Positions 23,410-35,964 of a stretch of 64,000 bases of DNA are shown piece after piece. Under the pieces are notes generated by a model. The model did not search any database, was not told where the DNA came from, and was given only the letters and a program-made list of their open reading frames with translations. The DNA is from Blasia pusilla (taxonomy: Eukaryota > Marchantiophyta > Marchantiopsida > Blasiales). How positions within the stretch are numbered: the first letter of the stretch is position 1; each line of letters begins with the position of its first letter. A program made the translations under genes and the position numbers. The DNA lies in assembly GCA_050084515.1 (NCBI GenBank), contig CM114271.1, positions 32,922,001 to 32,986,000 of the forward strand, written 5' to 3'.

Positions 23410-24849
23410 CTAGCCCAGTCGTCTGCGCGGAGGAGAACGATTGCGGTCTCGAGGCTTGGAGGGTTTGGGCTTGGAATTCGCGAACGCAATGGCGTCCAGG
23501 CGTTCTTCGGGGTATTGTTCCAGGGGCTCGGGATCCTCGTCGTCTGAATTGTAGACGCTGTTACTGTACATGATGGTGTCCTCGTCCGATTCGATCTCTT
23601 CTCGAGTTGCGTCGGCGTCTTTTGCGTAGCGCGAGAAGAAGGCTCGAGGCGGGTGCTCTTCTGGCTCGTCGTTATCGTCGTATCTGCGGGTAGAGAATGG
23701 AAGGCAATTTGACATCACTCCATCTTCTCGCAACTGCGTCTGCGTCTGCGCCTTGCCCTTACCTTTCTTATTTTGCTTCGCCGTCGGCTCTTGAGGATCC
23801 GTGCCATACTGGTCCTTTTCTAGAAGGAAAGCGAGCAGTCTTCTGAACCATGACTTCTCCGGAGGAACGATCTCGAATTTCTTGTTCCTCCTCCTCCACC
23901 AACAGAGGAGGACCACCACGAGCAAAATAAGGAAGGACCCGCACAATACGCAGATGATAATGATGGCGGTCCTGGATAAGGGACCCTTGGGATCAGGGGC
24001 AACTACATCGCAAGTGAACGACCACGACAGGATGCTGTGGAGTTGATTGACACCGTAGTTCGTTGCGGCGCTGAAACCGATCCACATGTTCTCATCAACA
24101 ACTTTCGATAGGTCGAGAGGAAGGTCCAAAAGTGGACGGGCGGGCCTCGACCTGTTGAACCCGACCTGCACGCGCACTTCTAATCGCGTCTGCGGTGCGG
24201 TGTAGTCGATCCACGCTGTGATGGGCCTCCCATTGTTGAGGTCAATGCCAACTCCGTCAGCACTGACTGCGTATCTGGATATGGGGTCGGCTATGTCTAA
24301 CCCCACGTGATTTGAGTCGATGTCCTCCAATTCGTGATTTTTTAGGGTGTCGAATTCCACGGCGATGGCTGCACGCACCCTCTTCCGATGCGGGAAGAAA
24401 CCGAAATGGCCCAAGGAATCGCCCTTGCCTTTAGGATTTCCCGCCATCACGAACGCAAGACCGTCTCCTGTCATCGATGGATACACGCCTTTCATCGTGA
24501 AGGTGAAGGACGTACTGAAAGAAGCTGTTGTGACCCGATTTCGCAATCGAATTGGCCTATAGTAAAACGCCTTACCCTTCACCTCCGCCTTCAAGTTCTG
24601 CTTCGTGTTCTGGAAAGCATCGGCATCGGGTGTGAGCACCAGACAAGAGTGCCTAACACTCCCGTATTGCCACATAGGATTCGTCAGATTGACGATGGCA
24701 GCCTTGTACCCAAAAATCATACTATGTCTCTCGGCTTCGGTGAATTCTGGAAAACTGAAGGAGAACTGTGTGACAAGAGGGCTCCACGGATAAGCCGCCC
24801 GGACCGAGCACGCCAAACTCCACAACGTCAACAACATGAGACCGTGCAT
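23410..24849 (-). CDS. L-type lectin-domain membrane protein without kinase
   Basis: A single open frame. The ATG at 24,849 gives a signal peptide (MHGLMLLTLWSLACSVRAA) and a 479-residue protein; an in-frame ATG at 24,975 would add 42 residues that hide the signal, so I prefer the downstream start. Residues ~20-285 form a legume-type lectin domain: FSFSFPEF start, SFSTSFTF, GDGLAFVMA, AVEFDTLKNHE with the conserved FDT, NHVGLDI, and a C-terminal WIGFSAATN/LSWSF block. One membrane span follows (IIIICVLCGSFLILLVVVLL), then a WWRRR stop-transfer signal. The ~160-residue cytosolic tail is acidic and basic by turns, low in complexity, with DEPEEHPP, ESDEDT and a C-terminal PPRRRLG. In lectin receptor kinases a kinase domain would sit there; here none exists and the frame ends at a stop. 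The likely role is a cell-surface carbohydrate sensor or co-receptor (inference). Confidence 0.85.
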   Translation of the reverse strand: MHGLMLLTLWSLACSVRAAYPWSPLVTQFSFSFPEFTEAERHSMIFGYKAAIVNLTNPMWQYGSVRHSCLVLTPDADAFQNTKQNLKAEVKGKAFYYRPIRLRNRVTTASFSTSFTFTMKGVYPSMTGDGLAFVMAGNPKGKGDSLGHFGFFPHRKRVRAAIAVEFDTLKNHELEDIDSNHVGLDIADPISRYAVSADGVGIDLNNGRPITAWIDYTAPQTRLEVRVQVGFNRSRPARPLLDLPLDLSKVVDENMWIGFSAATNYGVNQLHSILSWSFTCDVVAPDPKGPLSRTAIIIICVLCGSFLILLVVVLLCWWRRRNKKFEIVPPEKSWFRRLLAFLLEKDQYGTDPQEPTAKQNKKGKGKAQTQTQLREDGVMSNCLPFSTRRYDDNDEPEEHPPRAFFSRYAKDADATREEIESDEDTIMYSNSVYNSDDEDPEPLEQYPEERLDAIAFANSKPKPSKPRDRNRSPPRRRLG

Positions 24850-25019
24850 GATCTCACCCAAATTCTGCAATTCCCAGTGCAGGGCAAGAATTCCTTCCAA
24901 GGTCTCTGTGGAGATGCGGCGGACGGAGAAATTTCGCCCTCTTCGGTCGAGCCAGTCAATCCGCCGCGCGGGCAAAACCTACACCGAGAGCGCTACCAAA
25001 CCCAAAAGATTTAGGGTTT

Positions 25020-28000
25020 AATAATGTCTCTACGGGTGACAAATGGATCGACTCGAAGTAACAACGCGGTTCTGAAGGGTTTGCCGCGGAATGGTTCTTG
25101 CCTTCAGTGGCCCATGCGAATACCCATGCTAACAATCAGGGGATGATATCAAAGACCTGGAGGAGAATCTCCCAGTTCAAACCGAGACTCTTCAGGAGGA
25201 TGGTGAAAGCAGGCAGACATATCCACCCCCTTCAATGGACGAAAATTCGGTCAGGCGGTGGCTCATTCGCTCCTGAAGATGCACACCAGACACCAGTAGA
25301 GAATCCTCGCTCACTTGCAGGCGCTTGGCCTAGCACTCCGACAGTGGTGGAACGGTTCTCTCTCCTTTCTCCTTCCGATAGAATTGGGAAGAGAAAGATA
25401 ATGCCACCTCTCTTTCCTTGTTCCCAAACAAAAGCTGGGATTAGATGATGCCAAGACTCTCTCTTATCTCGTATCCCCGTAGATCAGTCACTATGGGTAT
25501 TCATTTCTTTCGCCGTTCAGACACTTTCTGCCCGACTCTACGCGCGAGATAGAGATACGGACGAGGTGCGGAATGTGTGCGACCGACTCAGGTCGTGCAC
25601 TTGATCAGATGCTTGACAAGTCCCTCTTGAAAATTCTAGCTCTTTGCTGAAAATAGAATCTTCATGGCAATTGTTACCCCAGGCCGGGCTGCGGAGATCT
25701 GGTCGGATGCTTCACCGCACATGTACTAGTCATCATTAGGAGAAAATAACCTAATGATAAACCTAAGTGTAGCCTAGACTCTTGAGCACTCCACGGAGTT
25801 CAACCCGGACGGATGCATGCCCATTCGGAAGGTGGTGCAATACGGTGCACCGGACCAGAAATTGGAAATCGACGAATCACATGAATGCTGAAAACTCCTT
25901 GGATCGGCGGGATTGTTTCTGTGCACTGGCGCAAAACCCTGCACCAGAAATTCAAATTGACAAAATCGTTGTGACCTGGAAGCTTTACCACAGATAGGGT
26001 TATGTGCAGTTGCACAACAATCCAGACCAAACAAAGAAATTTCGAATCGTTTATCCTGGGATCGCTGAGAGATACCGTGCAGTCGGGCGATATACTACAC
26101 AAGAAATGAAATGATGAATTACTTGAACCTCAGAAACTCTACGGATTCCACGCACTTGGGCGACTGACGAGAGAGATGAACACGGCGGGTAGAAAGGGGC
26201 AATTGTGTCCAGAGTGAACAGATTTAATTTTGAAAGAAGGCAAACGGTCCTGGTGAAGCACGCAGACTAGTTGTTCGGTAGATTAATCGAGGCGGTATGT
26301 GTACGAAACTACTCAATTATCTGAGATTCCGTTGAACCTGACAAACCACTAGACAATCTTGGAGCCAAAAATCCCAAGCAGTGCCTCAGTAACTATTCAA
26401 ATCTCTGCTGTTCTTTCAAACCTGGAGGAATCACAAAGACGAAGAAAGGAACGTGCGATGAACGACTGATTGTCATTGAATCTCTTCCGCTGAGGCAGAG
26501 TTGGAGTCTACCTGTGTCTACGCAGCACCGGCAGGGTCGCATGGGAAGTTCAAGGATGCCTGAACGGGGAGAAAAGTGAACCGGTGAGTTCAGTGAAAAA
26601 CACTAGAGGGTGCGTCTCGGTATGCGGATTAGGGCGAGCGGCCGCGCGTGTGCGGATACTCTGTCCGGTAAACATCGCGTTGGAAGCAGGCCGTCGGCTG
26701 CAGACGGGTAGTGGAACTTGCCGCAGCGATGACATGCGGTGCCTGCAATCGCCTTGACGATTTGGCGATGTTCGCGAGGAGATGTAATGCTGTTGACTTG
26801 AAAACACCGGGGGTCAGGCCGACGCTTGGCCGGATCGCTGCTCTCTTCAGTTCAGTTGAGGGGCATGCATTCATACGCTGTTGACTCCAGATCACCAGAC
26901 CGGACGGACGGGTCTAAGAGGCTACGCACGGCGTAGAGTTGAAGACGACACCTTTCTCGGGACCAACCACACAACACTGTGTAAGATCGTCTATAGTGTG
27001 CCACGTCTTGGTAGTGCGATACCTCGCGAGGCCTCCGCCGCATCACAGAGGCGGTCTCTCGAGGGTACGCGCGTCCGGACTCCGAGCTGCATCTCCTGGA
27101 CGGAAAGTGCAGGCGGTGGGATGCAGGTGTCTGCGGGCGAGACGGAGATTCGTCGGGTATGATCCGATGAGGTCAAGGGCGGCATCCTGAAGTTCGTCGA
27201 GGCAAGTCAAAGCTTTGACGAGGTGATGGCTAGGGTATTGAATGAGAGCGGAAGTAGGCTGGGATGTCTCCTCGTCCGACGCCCCTTCCTTTCGAGAGGT
27301 TAGATACCGGCTACTAGAAAGAAAAAGAACGAAAACAAGTCGTGAACAAAAGGGGTCGGTGGAAAGGAACATTGCTGCCACCGGGCACGCCTGGATTTCT
27401 CATACTCTCGGCCATTTTAGCAACGACTGCCGGGGTTGGCCCGGGACCCAAGAAATTCGACCGGAGTCAAGCCCCGGAGTCCACAATCATTAAGCGCTGA
27501 TTTCTTCCCCATCGGACGGAGCCGAGCACGGAACCCTTTGCTCTCCCTCTCGCCCGGGGCTCGATCGAGGTGCGGGTGTCTGGGAGCCTGGGGCAACAGG
27601 AGGAGAGCGCTCGGCACTCGTACGAGTCGAGTCGCACGGGAGGGATCGCCGCCGTCTCCACACAAAAGATAGCGAACGGAAGATGCTCCGTTCGCGCATG
27701 AGTAGGACCGTACATCTTTGCCGTGGGAGGCCGAGGCCGATGGCAACCTCCCTCGCTCAACGATTCCCGCCCAGTGCCCAGTGCCCACCCACACGGAGGT
27801 CAGTCCAGCCGTAACATACCGTCTCCGAATCGTTAGGGACTCGAGGGGCGGAAAATATCCCCAGTACAGTAGTACGGTCATGAGCGAGCGATCACGCAGA
27901 GGAGGCGACAATTCCTTTCATGATCGTCTCCCCGTCCGTCCGTCCGTCCGTCCGTCTGCACAACTAACGGAACCAAACCTTCCAGCAGCCTCCAGCTGGG

Positions 28001-28850
28001 CAGACCTGGACGCCGTGCCGTGTGCTCCAGATTCCGAGCCAGATAACAAACAGATTTTCGAGCGGGTACGAGATCCCGAGGGCCCAACAAGCGAACCTGT
28101 TATCTGACGCCAAAGAAGCGACTTTCTACAAGAAGTTTTAATCTTCGCCGACCGAGTCACCGACTCCCCCCGGAAACAGCGGCAAGCTTCTCGAGGCGAA
28201 GTAAGTGACGAATCCAGATTCAAGAACGAGCCGGTTGGCGCAGGTCACCCATGCGAGAGACCAGTAAGTGACTTTCCGGGGGTCTGTGCCCGTAGCTGCC
28301 CCGCCTGCCTGGTGTCGTGTCATTGGCTGCAACCATAATGGGCCCATCGGAAACATGTGAGGTACGTGATGTAGTTGGCCACATCATGAACGATCGACTC
28401 CGTTCATTTAATAGGCACGGTAATAAAGTAATCATATCAGACCAGGTGGCTTACAGATGGACATGCTTGAGTGGGTACTCTGCCACGTTGGAAGCCGTCC
28501 GCCCGGAAGCGTGCAGGTCCAGTAAAGAGAGGTAAAGACACTTCAAGTCAAGCTCGACGAACGTAGAAGACAGCAGGACATCCGAAGCCTCGGGATTTGG
28601 GTTACCGCCAAGTAACCTCTGTACAAGTCAGCCTGGCACTACGTATTGCCCAGCCCTGAGCTCTTCGGAGGCTCGGAGACGTTGGAACTTGGAGACCATC
28701 TGCTGACGGCAGTCACCGTCGCTGCACGGCGATCCTCTCTGTGCTATCAATGACGACCGGACACCTGGGATGGTAGCCGGTCAACGTGGCTTCAGCCACC
28801 AGTGACCTGCGGGGAACCCCTAAAGGTCGCACGCTACTCAACACATAAAA
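25020..28850. other. GC-richer region with no recognisable gene
   Basis: About 3.8 kb upstream of the lectin gene is clearly more GC-rich than the AT-rich DNA starting at 28,860. Many overlapping open frames exist on both strands (for example 27,417-27,911 minus and 27,718-28,107 plus), but they follow composition and show no family motif. A CCGT microsatellite lies at about 27,927-27,955. The region may hold the lectin promoter, a non-coding transcript, or old repeats. Confidence 0.4.
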
Positions 28851-28859
28851 TACTATCAA

Positions 28860-30010
28860 TAAAAGACATCTGGCCATAGAATTTTTGTTCCTTTTCGTAA
28901 TTTATCGCTACTATTCATTGCCTCCATGAACGCTTCTAGATTTTCATAACAAACTGGGGACACGAATGTGAAAAGGTACTTGTACTACTATTGTTTGTGA
29001 TTTATCAATATTTCTTAGTTTTTCATTAATTATCCAAATGTGTAGATCATATGTTTTTTTATTTGCAAATAGTTGTGTGCTTCAAGTGGTAATTGGGCAC
29101 TAAGAAAATGATTTATATATTATGGGTAGCGAAAAAAAATTAATTTTTTGTGCAGCATCATTAGTCCTTTCATTCTCGTGCATAGCATGAGTTGTACAAT
29201 ATTGTACATTGATATCGGAATTGTGTTTTAAAAAAAATGAACTTCACTTTTTTAGTTATTTATTCATGGAAATCGATATATATATATATATTCACACGTA
29301 ATTCATGTGAACTTTTTATGTCCACTGCTTTTGAATCTCGTGTGTTTTTTTTTTATCTCCAAAGTATTTTCCACACAAGTGCTTATTTTTCCAAATATTT
29401 AAACGTACACCATTAAATAGAGGGGTCCCATGTTATTAAGATTATGATCAATCTATACTATTATTGGAGAGCTATTTTTCATTTTGCAAATTCTCTTTTG
29501 CCATTTGCCATTTTTAATCAATAGGATGGTTTGCCTTACGCATCAATAGATTCATTCAAAATTAATTTTAAATGGGAAATTAAGAGCTTAATTATGGGAT
29601 GTGTGTATCTTGCAGCTTACCCTATTCTAAATTATTATCATAACAAAAATAGCGAGATAAGAAAATTTATAAAAGTTAGTTCAAGTTTTATGCTTTTGGA
29701 AACGAAAAATGAATTCAAATTTTGAGAGAGAGGGAGTGGTTTAATTAATGAAGAATAGTTGATATTTTTAGGAAGAAAGGGGATGTTGATTAGTCTTTAT
29801 AAAAGAGTGGGAATTTTGAAATAAGATTTAAAACTTTATGGAGCCTCGGGGTATTACTTCAACCTTTTTTTAAGGAGTGGAGTTATTTAATGGCCTTATC
29901 CTATAAGGTTGTTATTTAAGAAATGGCCATCTAGCCGAGATCACCGATTAGCCGATGGTTCTCGATCACTATTAGGAAATAAAGATAGTCCGTCTACTTG
30001 TCTAGTTATA
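28860..30010. other. AT-rich DNA with Helitron-like remnants
   Basis: The plus-strand interval 29,055-29,205 matches the interior and 3' part of the Helitron-like family (TTTGCAAATA, ATATTATGGGTAGC, GCATCATTAGTC, GTGCATAGCATGAG). A separate 5' terminus TCTATACTATTATTGGAGAG begins at 29,452. No gene is recognised. Confidence 0.5.
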
Positions 30011-30011
30011 G

Positions 30012-32510
30012 CTAGGTTCTCAAACGCCATAGGCATGACTCTCCAAAAGAGCTCAGCCCGCTAAGAACACACTCGTACCCATACGTCTGGATCGTTGAGG
30101 TCAAGTACCTCAACCACATCTCGTCAAATCGACGCCGGTAACTCTGGCTCTCTCTCATAGAGCAAGAAATATGGTGAAAATTATGCCACGGATACCTGCC
30201 CACTGAAGCGGTAATCCATCGCCAACCACGGCAACTGTAGGTCCCAATCTCCCAAGAGTCCTCTTTGTAGTCAATACTTGCGCAATCCTCTCTTCACCGT
30301 GTGCACAACTCTCTCTTCCAAACCATCTGCCTCCGGATGATCTCGAGAAGTCGTACGATGATCTATCAATGCCTGATCACACAAGGCCTAAAAGTCACCC
30401 CTAAACTCAGTACCATGGTCCGTCAACATCTTTGTTGGTGCGCCGAAGTGACTAAGCACTCTATTAAGAAATGCATAAGCTGCTCCCTCACTCGACCTAT
30501 CTGGCAACGCTACCAACTCAATCCACTTGGAGAAGTGCTCCACCATGACCAACACGTACCGACTATGGCGTCCTGTCAATGGTAAAGGCCCTACAAAGTC
30601 TAAACTTGAGCGATACCCTAACCCCATGATCGGTAAAGGATGCAAGTGTGGTGTCGGAGCATTGAACGATGCCCGCACCCTACCACATACAATGCACCTG
30701 GCTACAAACTATTAAACATCAGTCTGCATACCATGCCACCAATACTGAATCTGAATCAAGCTATACGTACGCTTGACTCCAAAATGCCCTAACGCCTCGT
30801 GAGCATGTCTCACAACTCGTGCTCGCTATGAAGGATGCGGCACCATCCGCACTCGTCCATCTTCCGAAACTCAAAACACATGCGTCCCCTCCCACCTGAA
30901 CCTCCTGGCTCGCTCTAGGACTCAATCCCGCTCTCAAGCATCCACCGTGCTCGCTAAGACACCAGTGCGTAGGTACTCCAAAATCATCTCATCATCGTGG
31001 ATGTCTCTAGTTCCTGTCGACTCCTTACTAGCATCTGGATCTGAGGACTCACCATCCAACCTCCCTCCTAGAGTGGATGCCTCCTGCTGACCTGAAATAG
31101 CCAATAGACATAAATAGGCAGATGGGTGCCAACCCGTCACCATCTCCTCATCACTCTCGCCATGCCACCACGCTCAAGTCGCATCACTCTAGCTCGTGCG
31201 TGGGTTACGGCTCAACCCATCCGCATCCTGGTTCAGATGTCATGGGTGATGGAAAATCTGAAAATCATACTCCTTCAACATGAGTGACCATCTGGCAAGC
31301 TTCCCTATAAGCTTGTCAGACTCCATCAACCATCTGAGTGGCTGATGATCAGTGATGAGCGTGAAAGGGTTTCCGAAAAAATAACATCTAAAATGGGCCA
31401 CTCTCCACACTACAGCTAAGCACTCCCCCTCATAAGAACTGTACTTTGCCTCCGTAGCGTTGTTCGAGCAGCTCGCATATGCCACTACAAACTCCTTCCC
31501 CTCATCATCTCTCTAAGTGAGCACCGCTCCTAATCCCAACATACTCTACTCCGTATGTAACTACAGAGACAACCACATATAGGTATCCTCAAAATTGGTG
31601 AGGATGTCAACCTATCCTTGAGCTCTACAAATCCTTGCTCTTGATCATCTCCCCAAAATCACCCTTGGTCCAACCTAGTCAGCAAAGTCAATGCCTTCGC
31701 AATTGCACTAAAGCCCTTCACATACCATCGGTAGTAGTTTGCCAATCCCATGAAAGCTCAAACTTGACTCACATTTGTAGGGCGGGGAATGCACGCTTTG
31801 GCCTCCACCTTTGTCTTCTGAACTCCAAAGCCCCCTAGATAAATGGTGTGTCCAAGATACTCGATCTGGTCATGGAAGAACCTGCACTTGCCTGGATGTA
31901 ACTTCAGCCCATGTAAAAACAATCGTCGAAACACCTCCTCCAGATGTCTCTCAAACTCCTCAACCGTGGCACTGAAGATGATAATGTCATCAATGTAACA
32001 TCTTGCATAATCCAAAACAGCCAAAATCCTATCCATAACTTGTTGAAAACCCGCAGAGATGTTCTTCAACCCAAATGGTAAGAACCGCCACTAGTACAAA
32101 CAATCCCTCCCAAAAGGATCTATCCCCTAAAATATTGTCTTCTCCCTATCCTCCACTCGGATGGGCAACTGATGATAGCCAGCATGGAGATCCAAACAAT
32201 TGAAGATCCTTGCATGCCCCACCGCATCAAAGATCTCCTTGAGAGTAGGCATAGCATAGAAATCAGCCTTCGTATGCCGATTGATTGGACTATAATCCCC
32301 ACACATCCGCCCATCGGTCCACTGGTCATGCATGTCCTTCTTCGCCGACATAACTGTGGCAGATGCATACTCTCCAAGCAATCTCTCCACCAGTCCAACA
32401 TCAGCCAAGTCTCAAATCCGACTCTGAATCACGGCTTGCTCCATGTTGGAATACCTGTAGAGTCGTCGGAAGATAGGAGTATCACTATCCAATTTTAGTG
32501 TAATTTTAGT
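30012..32510 (-). mobile_element. Truncated Ty3/gypsy pol fragment (RT, RNase H, integrase)
   Basis: The minus strand is homologous to about 53,000-55,465 of the large plus-strand element. From 5' to 3' it holds reverse transcriptase (32,510-31,760) with ARCYIDDII around the catalytic pair and FLPFGLKN, RNase H (about 31,490-31,240) with SSYEGECLAVVW and TDHQPLRW, and integrase (about 30,720-30,012) with GYRSSLDFVGPLPLTG. It is cut inside RT on one side and inside the integrase C-terminus on the other. The methyltransferase-bearing part is absent because truncation removed everything upstream of RT. Stops and frameshifts make it non-functional. A TAG at 32,091-32,093 sits at the same RT codon as a TAG in the large element. 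Confidence 0.85.
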
Positions 32511-32519
32511 TATGGAAAA

Positions 32520-34060
32520 TATATATTTTAGTGTAATTTCCAAAAAAAAATCCTCCCCCTCCCCCCCCTCCTTCCCATATCCCTCCACTCCCACATAAAG
32601 CCCCTTCCTTCTCCCTCCTACTTTGCATTTTCCTCCTTATGCGCCTCCCTCCTACTCTAACCTTCCGTTACCTTCCCTGTGTTTCCTACTTGTTCTCGAT
32701 ATTTTTCCTATCTTTTTTTTAAAATCAATTTTAGTAGAGGCAAGTTTTTTTTTCTTTCCTTGCTTCCATTGGTCTTCTTTTCCATCATTATCTTCCACCT
32801 TTTTCCAATCGTGGATGTCTTAGATCTTCAGAGAAACAATGAATCATACTCCATTTTTATATTCTTGCTACTTATTTATTTTGTACTTGTAACTAAATTT
32901 ATTGATTCTTGTCCTCTTCTTTTCTATGGTAGATGTAGGAGGTCCCTCCTTCGTTCTCGTGCTCTCTTCTACTTCCACTCAATGATGACTAATAGTGCAG
33001 GTAGTATGCCACGTTTTATCTCCTCTTCTTGATAAATTTTACCCTAATCCATAGAATTCGTATGTCTTTTCATCACTGACATTAATTTAGTAAAAAGACA
33101 TCATCCAAATCATTTTAGAGTTGTCTTTCATTCGAGTGTCAATGCATTTGACTTACTTTATGATATGCTAAGGAGTTGATTAACACTAATCCTCTGCATT
33201 CCCTACGAGTGTTACCAAATGGATTGTAGAGTGTTGAGAAATAAGTCACTATCACTCTAGGATGTCTTTCCATAGGGGATCACACAAATGAGATGAAAGA
33301 GCATACTCAACCCACTCATTTACAAGCCCAACTTACATACACTTCCAAAAGTGATGTACGTTGCATGTGTTCTTCATAATATCATCATAGATAGAGAAGA
33401 TCCTATTGTCAATGGTCCTATAGATCCCTCCTCCTTCACAAGGATGCATGTACCAAAAAAATCCTAGCAATCCTCCAAAGAATGAAATAACACGTGATAG
33501 AAAAAGAAATTGTTACGCTCTTTTCAAGCAGGTCATGGCAGAAGCTCAATAGTAATTTCAACATGTGAAGAAAGTTGTATCATGGATCATGCTATAAGTA
33601 CATCATACATGCATATTTTTGTTTGCCATGTCTTATACATGGTCTATGAGAACCTGTGAATGGAGTTGCATTGCATCATGAAAGTTAGAGAGTGTTAGCA
33701 CTGATATATAATTTAAACACAAAATCCAATAGTGTTAACTTTCATATTCATTTGACATAAAATAAAAATATTTTTTTATGTTGATCTTTTGTCAATAAAC
33801 TTTCAACACCAATTCTATACATAAAAGTTTATGTAGAAAAAATTCATTACATAAATTCCATCATAAATACATGAAATGCATATTATATTCTAATCATTTA
33901 TATCAAAATAATGCAACATCAAGTTTTTTTTATGCATGTCATTAATGTCATAAGAATTTTTCTTGAACATAAGATCTAAAGATAACAAAGAAGTTGAATA
34001 TCTCTTGAATTAGGATCTCAAGATATGCCCTCAAAATCTCCTACTAATAACACTAGTGTA
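32520..34060. other. Low-complexity and AT-rich DNA, no gene
   Basis: A C/T-rich stretch at 32,540-32,830 gives a hydrophobic open frame (PPSYSNLPLP, FFFLSLL) that reflects composition rather than a protein family. The rest is AT-rich with no recognisable coding signal. Confidence 0.45.
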
Positions 34061-34061
34061 G

Positions 34062-34217
34062 TGTCCATGCCATGCATGGGAGTGAAGAGACTAATGATGC
34101 TATACACAAAATTTTGTTGCCCATAATATGGGAACCATTTTCTTGTTGCCTAGTTGCCATATGTAAAAAAGACATATGTTTGCAAATCAAGAAGGCACTC
34201 TCAAATAATAATATAGA
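34062..34217 (-). mobile_element. Mini-Helitron, 156 bp, both ends visible
   Basis: On the minus strand it starts TCTATATTATTATTTGAGAG at 34,217 and ends with a CATGCATGGCATG hairpin, then CACTACACTAGT, at 34,062. The TC start, 3' hairpin, CTAGT end and absence of terminal repeats are Helitron hallmarks. It is far too short to encode RepHel, so it is non-autonomous. Sister copies occur at 18,712, 29,055 and 63,498. Confidence 0.65.
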
Positions 34218-34735
34218 TGGGAAAATGTTGTAGAGATCATTGTGAAGGCAAGTGCATTATGTTTTAGGACTTGTAGATCTAATTTTCATTGCTCAAGATC
34301 TTATCTGTGAGCACGATTTATAATATATTCTATGGAATCAACATTTTGCTGGATGGCTTAGCCCATTGATTTCCTAAGTCGTTGTGATTCTCTAATCCCA
34401 ACATTGAGGCTCTTCTTTTTCACAAATTCCTCTTCACAATACCACATAACCATAAGAAAAGTTATTTGTTCAATTGAAAATATGAAATTATTTTGAATAT
34501 CTAAATATTCCAAGTAGCCATAATATGGATGAAAACAATTATTATGAGAACCTTGAATAGGAGAAGATCCACGAGGGGAACTGCTTGAAGACGGTTTGGT
34601 AAACATGCCTTTTGAACCCCATTGGGATCTCAAATGATTCTACCTCTACATTAATCAACAAGAAACTAGTAACAACCCAAATTTTCATGTTATGTGATAT
34701 TTAACAAGAAATAAACATTATCATTCATATACCGT

Positions 34736-34795
34736 GAGTCATGGGTGGACTCGTGAGAGTCATGGGTGGACTCATGGGAGTCATGGGTGGACTTT
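34736..34795. repeat. 21-bp minisatellite, three units
   Basis: GAGTCATGGGTGGACT recurs every 21 bp at 34,736, 34,757 and 34,778. On the minus strand the units would encode repeated STHDSHE, but the surrounding frame has no recognised family. Confidence 0.85.
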
Positions 34796-35147
34796 TGGTT
34801 GTATAAGGAGTTCCTTCCTTTAATTGTTGAATACCCAAAAGTACCGCCACTTCCATGGCCATTCATCAAATTATCTTCCATTTCCAATCATAAAAATGTA
34901 CTAAAAAATGACATAAGTGTCACATGAAAAATGAAAATTTTTTAAGACGTGAGATTATAAGGTTTTGCTTAAACTAAGTTACCTTTTTTTATTTGTTCAC
35001 AACAATATTCCATTTTTTCTTAGATGCTTACCATCACAAACGGGCAAGCTTGCAAGAAATAATTTTAGAAGCATCTATTCTTAAAGCAATAGTCAACCAT
35101 TTTTTCCCAATTTTGCTTATTTAACTCTCTTCTTTCCATCTCATCTT

Positions 35148-35817
35148 TGTCACGTCTCTTAGGATAGATCAGTGAGATCTAGTAGAGCGCCTTTGTGAGT
35201 AGCGGAGAACATGCTTATTAGGTCAAGGATGACCTGTTGAGGCCCCGGGAAACTTGAGAGAGCAGGTTTTCCCTTCGTTTCGGCTTATTTGGAGTCATAT
35301 TGAGGAACTTACTATTTTAGGTAATTACCAGTGTGAGTATATGATTGACTTTCTATTTTTGGCAAGCGATCCTCGACCTCCTACATCAGGTCAAGAGCCA
35401 AGGAGGTGACTTGGGAGAATAGGCTATCATTGAGAGAGTTTGGGAGAGGGGAGATGTATACCTCAAGGAGAGAGAGAGTTTGAGAGCTCATTCTCTCTTT
35501 GTTGAACCTCTTGGTATGAGGTGGCGGAGTTATGATCCCTTGCCTTGTGAGTGTAACCCAAGCCTCTCATTAGGAGAGTGGGTTTGGTTTGACATGAGAG
35601 AGAGTGCACACCTTTGAGAGCTATGGTGTGAGATGGTGTAGAGAGAGATTGGATCTTACTTTAATTGGAGATATTTTGGTACTTATTGTCTCGTTGTTTG
35701 GATGCCATGAGTTAGCATGGGATCGTGATGCCATAAGTTAGCATGGGATCGTGCATGTTTGTGTGTGTGTTCAGTGACACAGATGTATGTTGTGTCTCAA
35801 TGTGTATGCACACGACA
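35148..35817 (+). mobile_element. Solo LTR with TCTT target duplication
   Basis: It starts TGTCACGTCTCTTAGG at 35,148 and ends CACACGACA at 35,817, with TCTT directly on both sides (35,144-35,147 and 35,818-35,821). This complete copy defines the terminal repeat as about 670 bp with TGTC...GACA ends, made of a ~510-bp first block and a ~150-bp tail that begins TTGGAGATATTTTGG. A short internal duplication around CATGGGATCGTG extends the tail. Confidence 0.85.
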
Positions 35818-35964
35818 TCTTGTTTTGCTACAATCAAAATTTTGATCTGGGAAGGCATCCATTGAATCAATTACACATTACGTTATGGTACTTGGGGGTC
35901 AAGTACCACACAATCCTCCTCTATATGATTTCTTTCTTATAATGAAAAAAAAGCGTATGAGTGA

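Noticed and set aside
24388-25014. 208-residue plus-strand open frame
   Set aside because: It lies antisense to the lectin gene in the lectin's coding GC-rich DNA and shows no domain; a shadow frame.
27417-28223. Overlapping open frames on both strands
   Set aside because: Rich in serine, arginine and proline in all frames, as expected of GC-rich non-coding DNA; no conserved motif.
32623-33032. Hydrophobic open frames rich in phenylalanine, leucine and proline
   Set aside because: Produced by a C/T-rich tract; not a membrane protein family I recognise.
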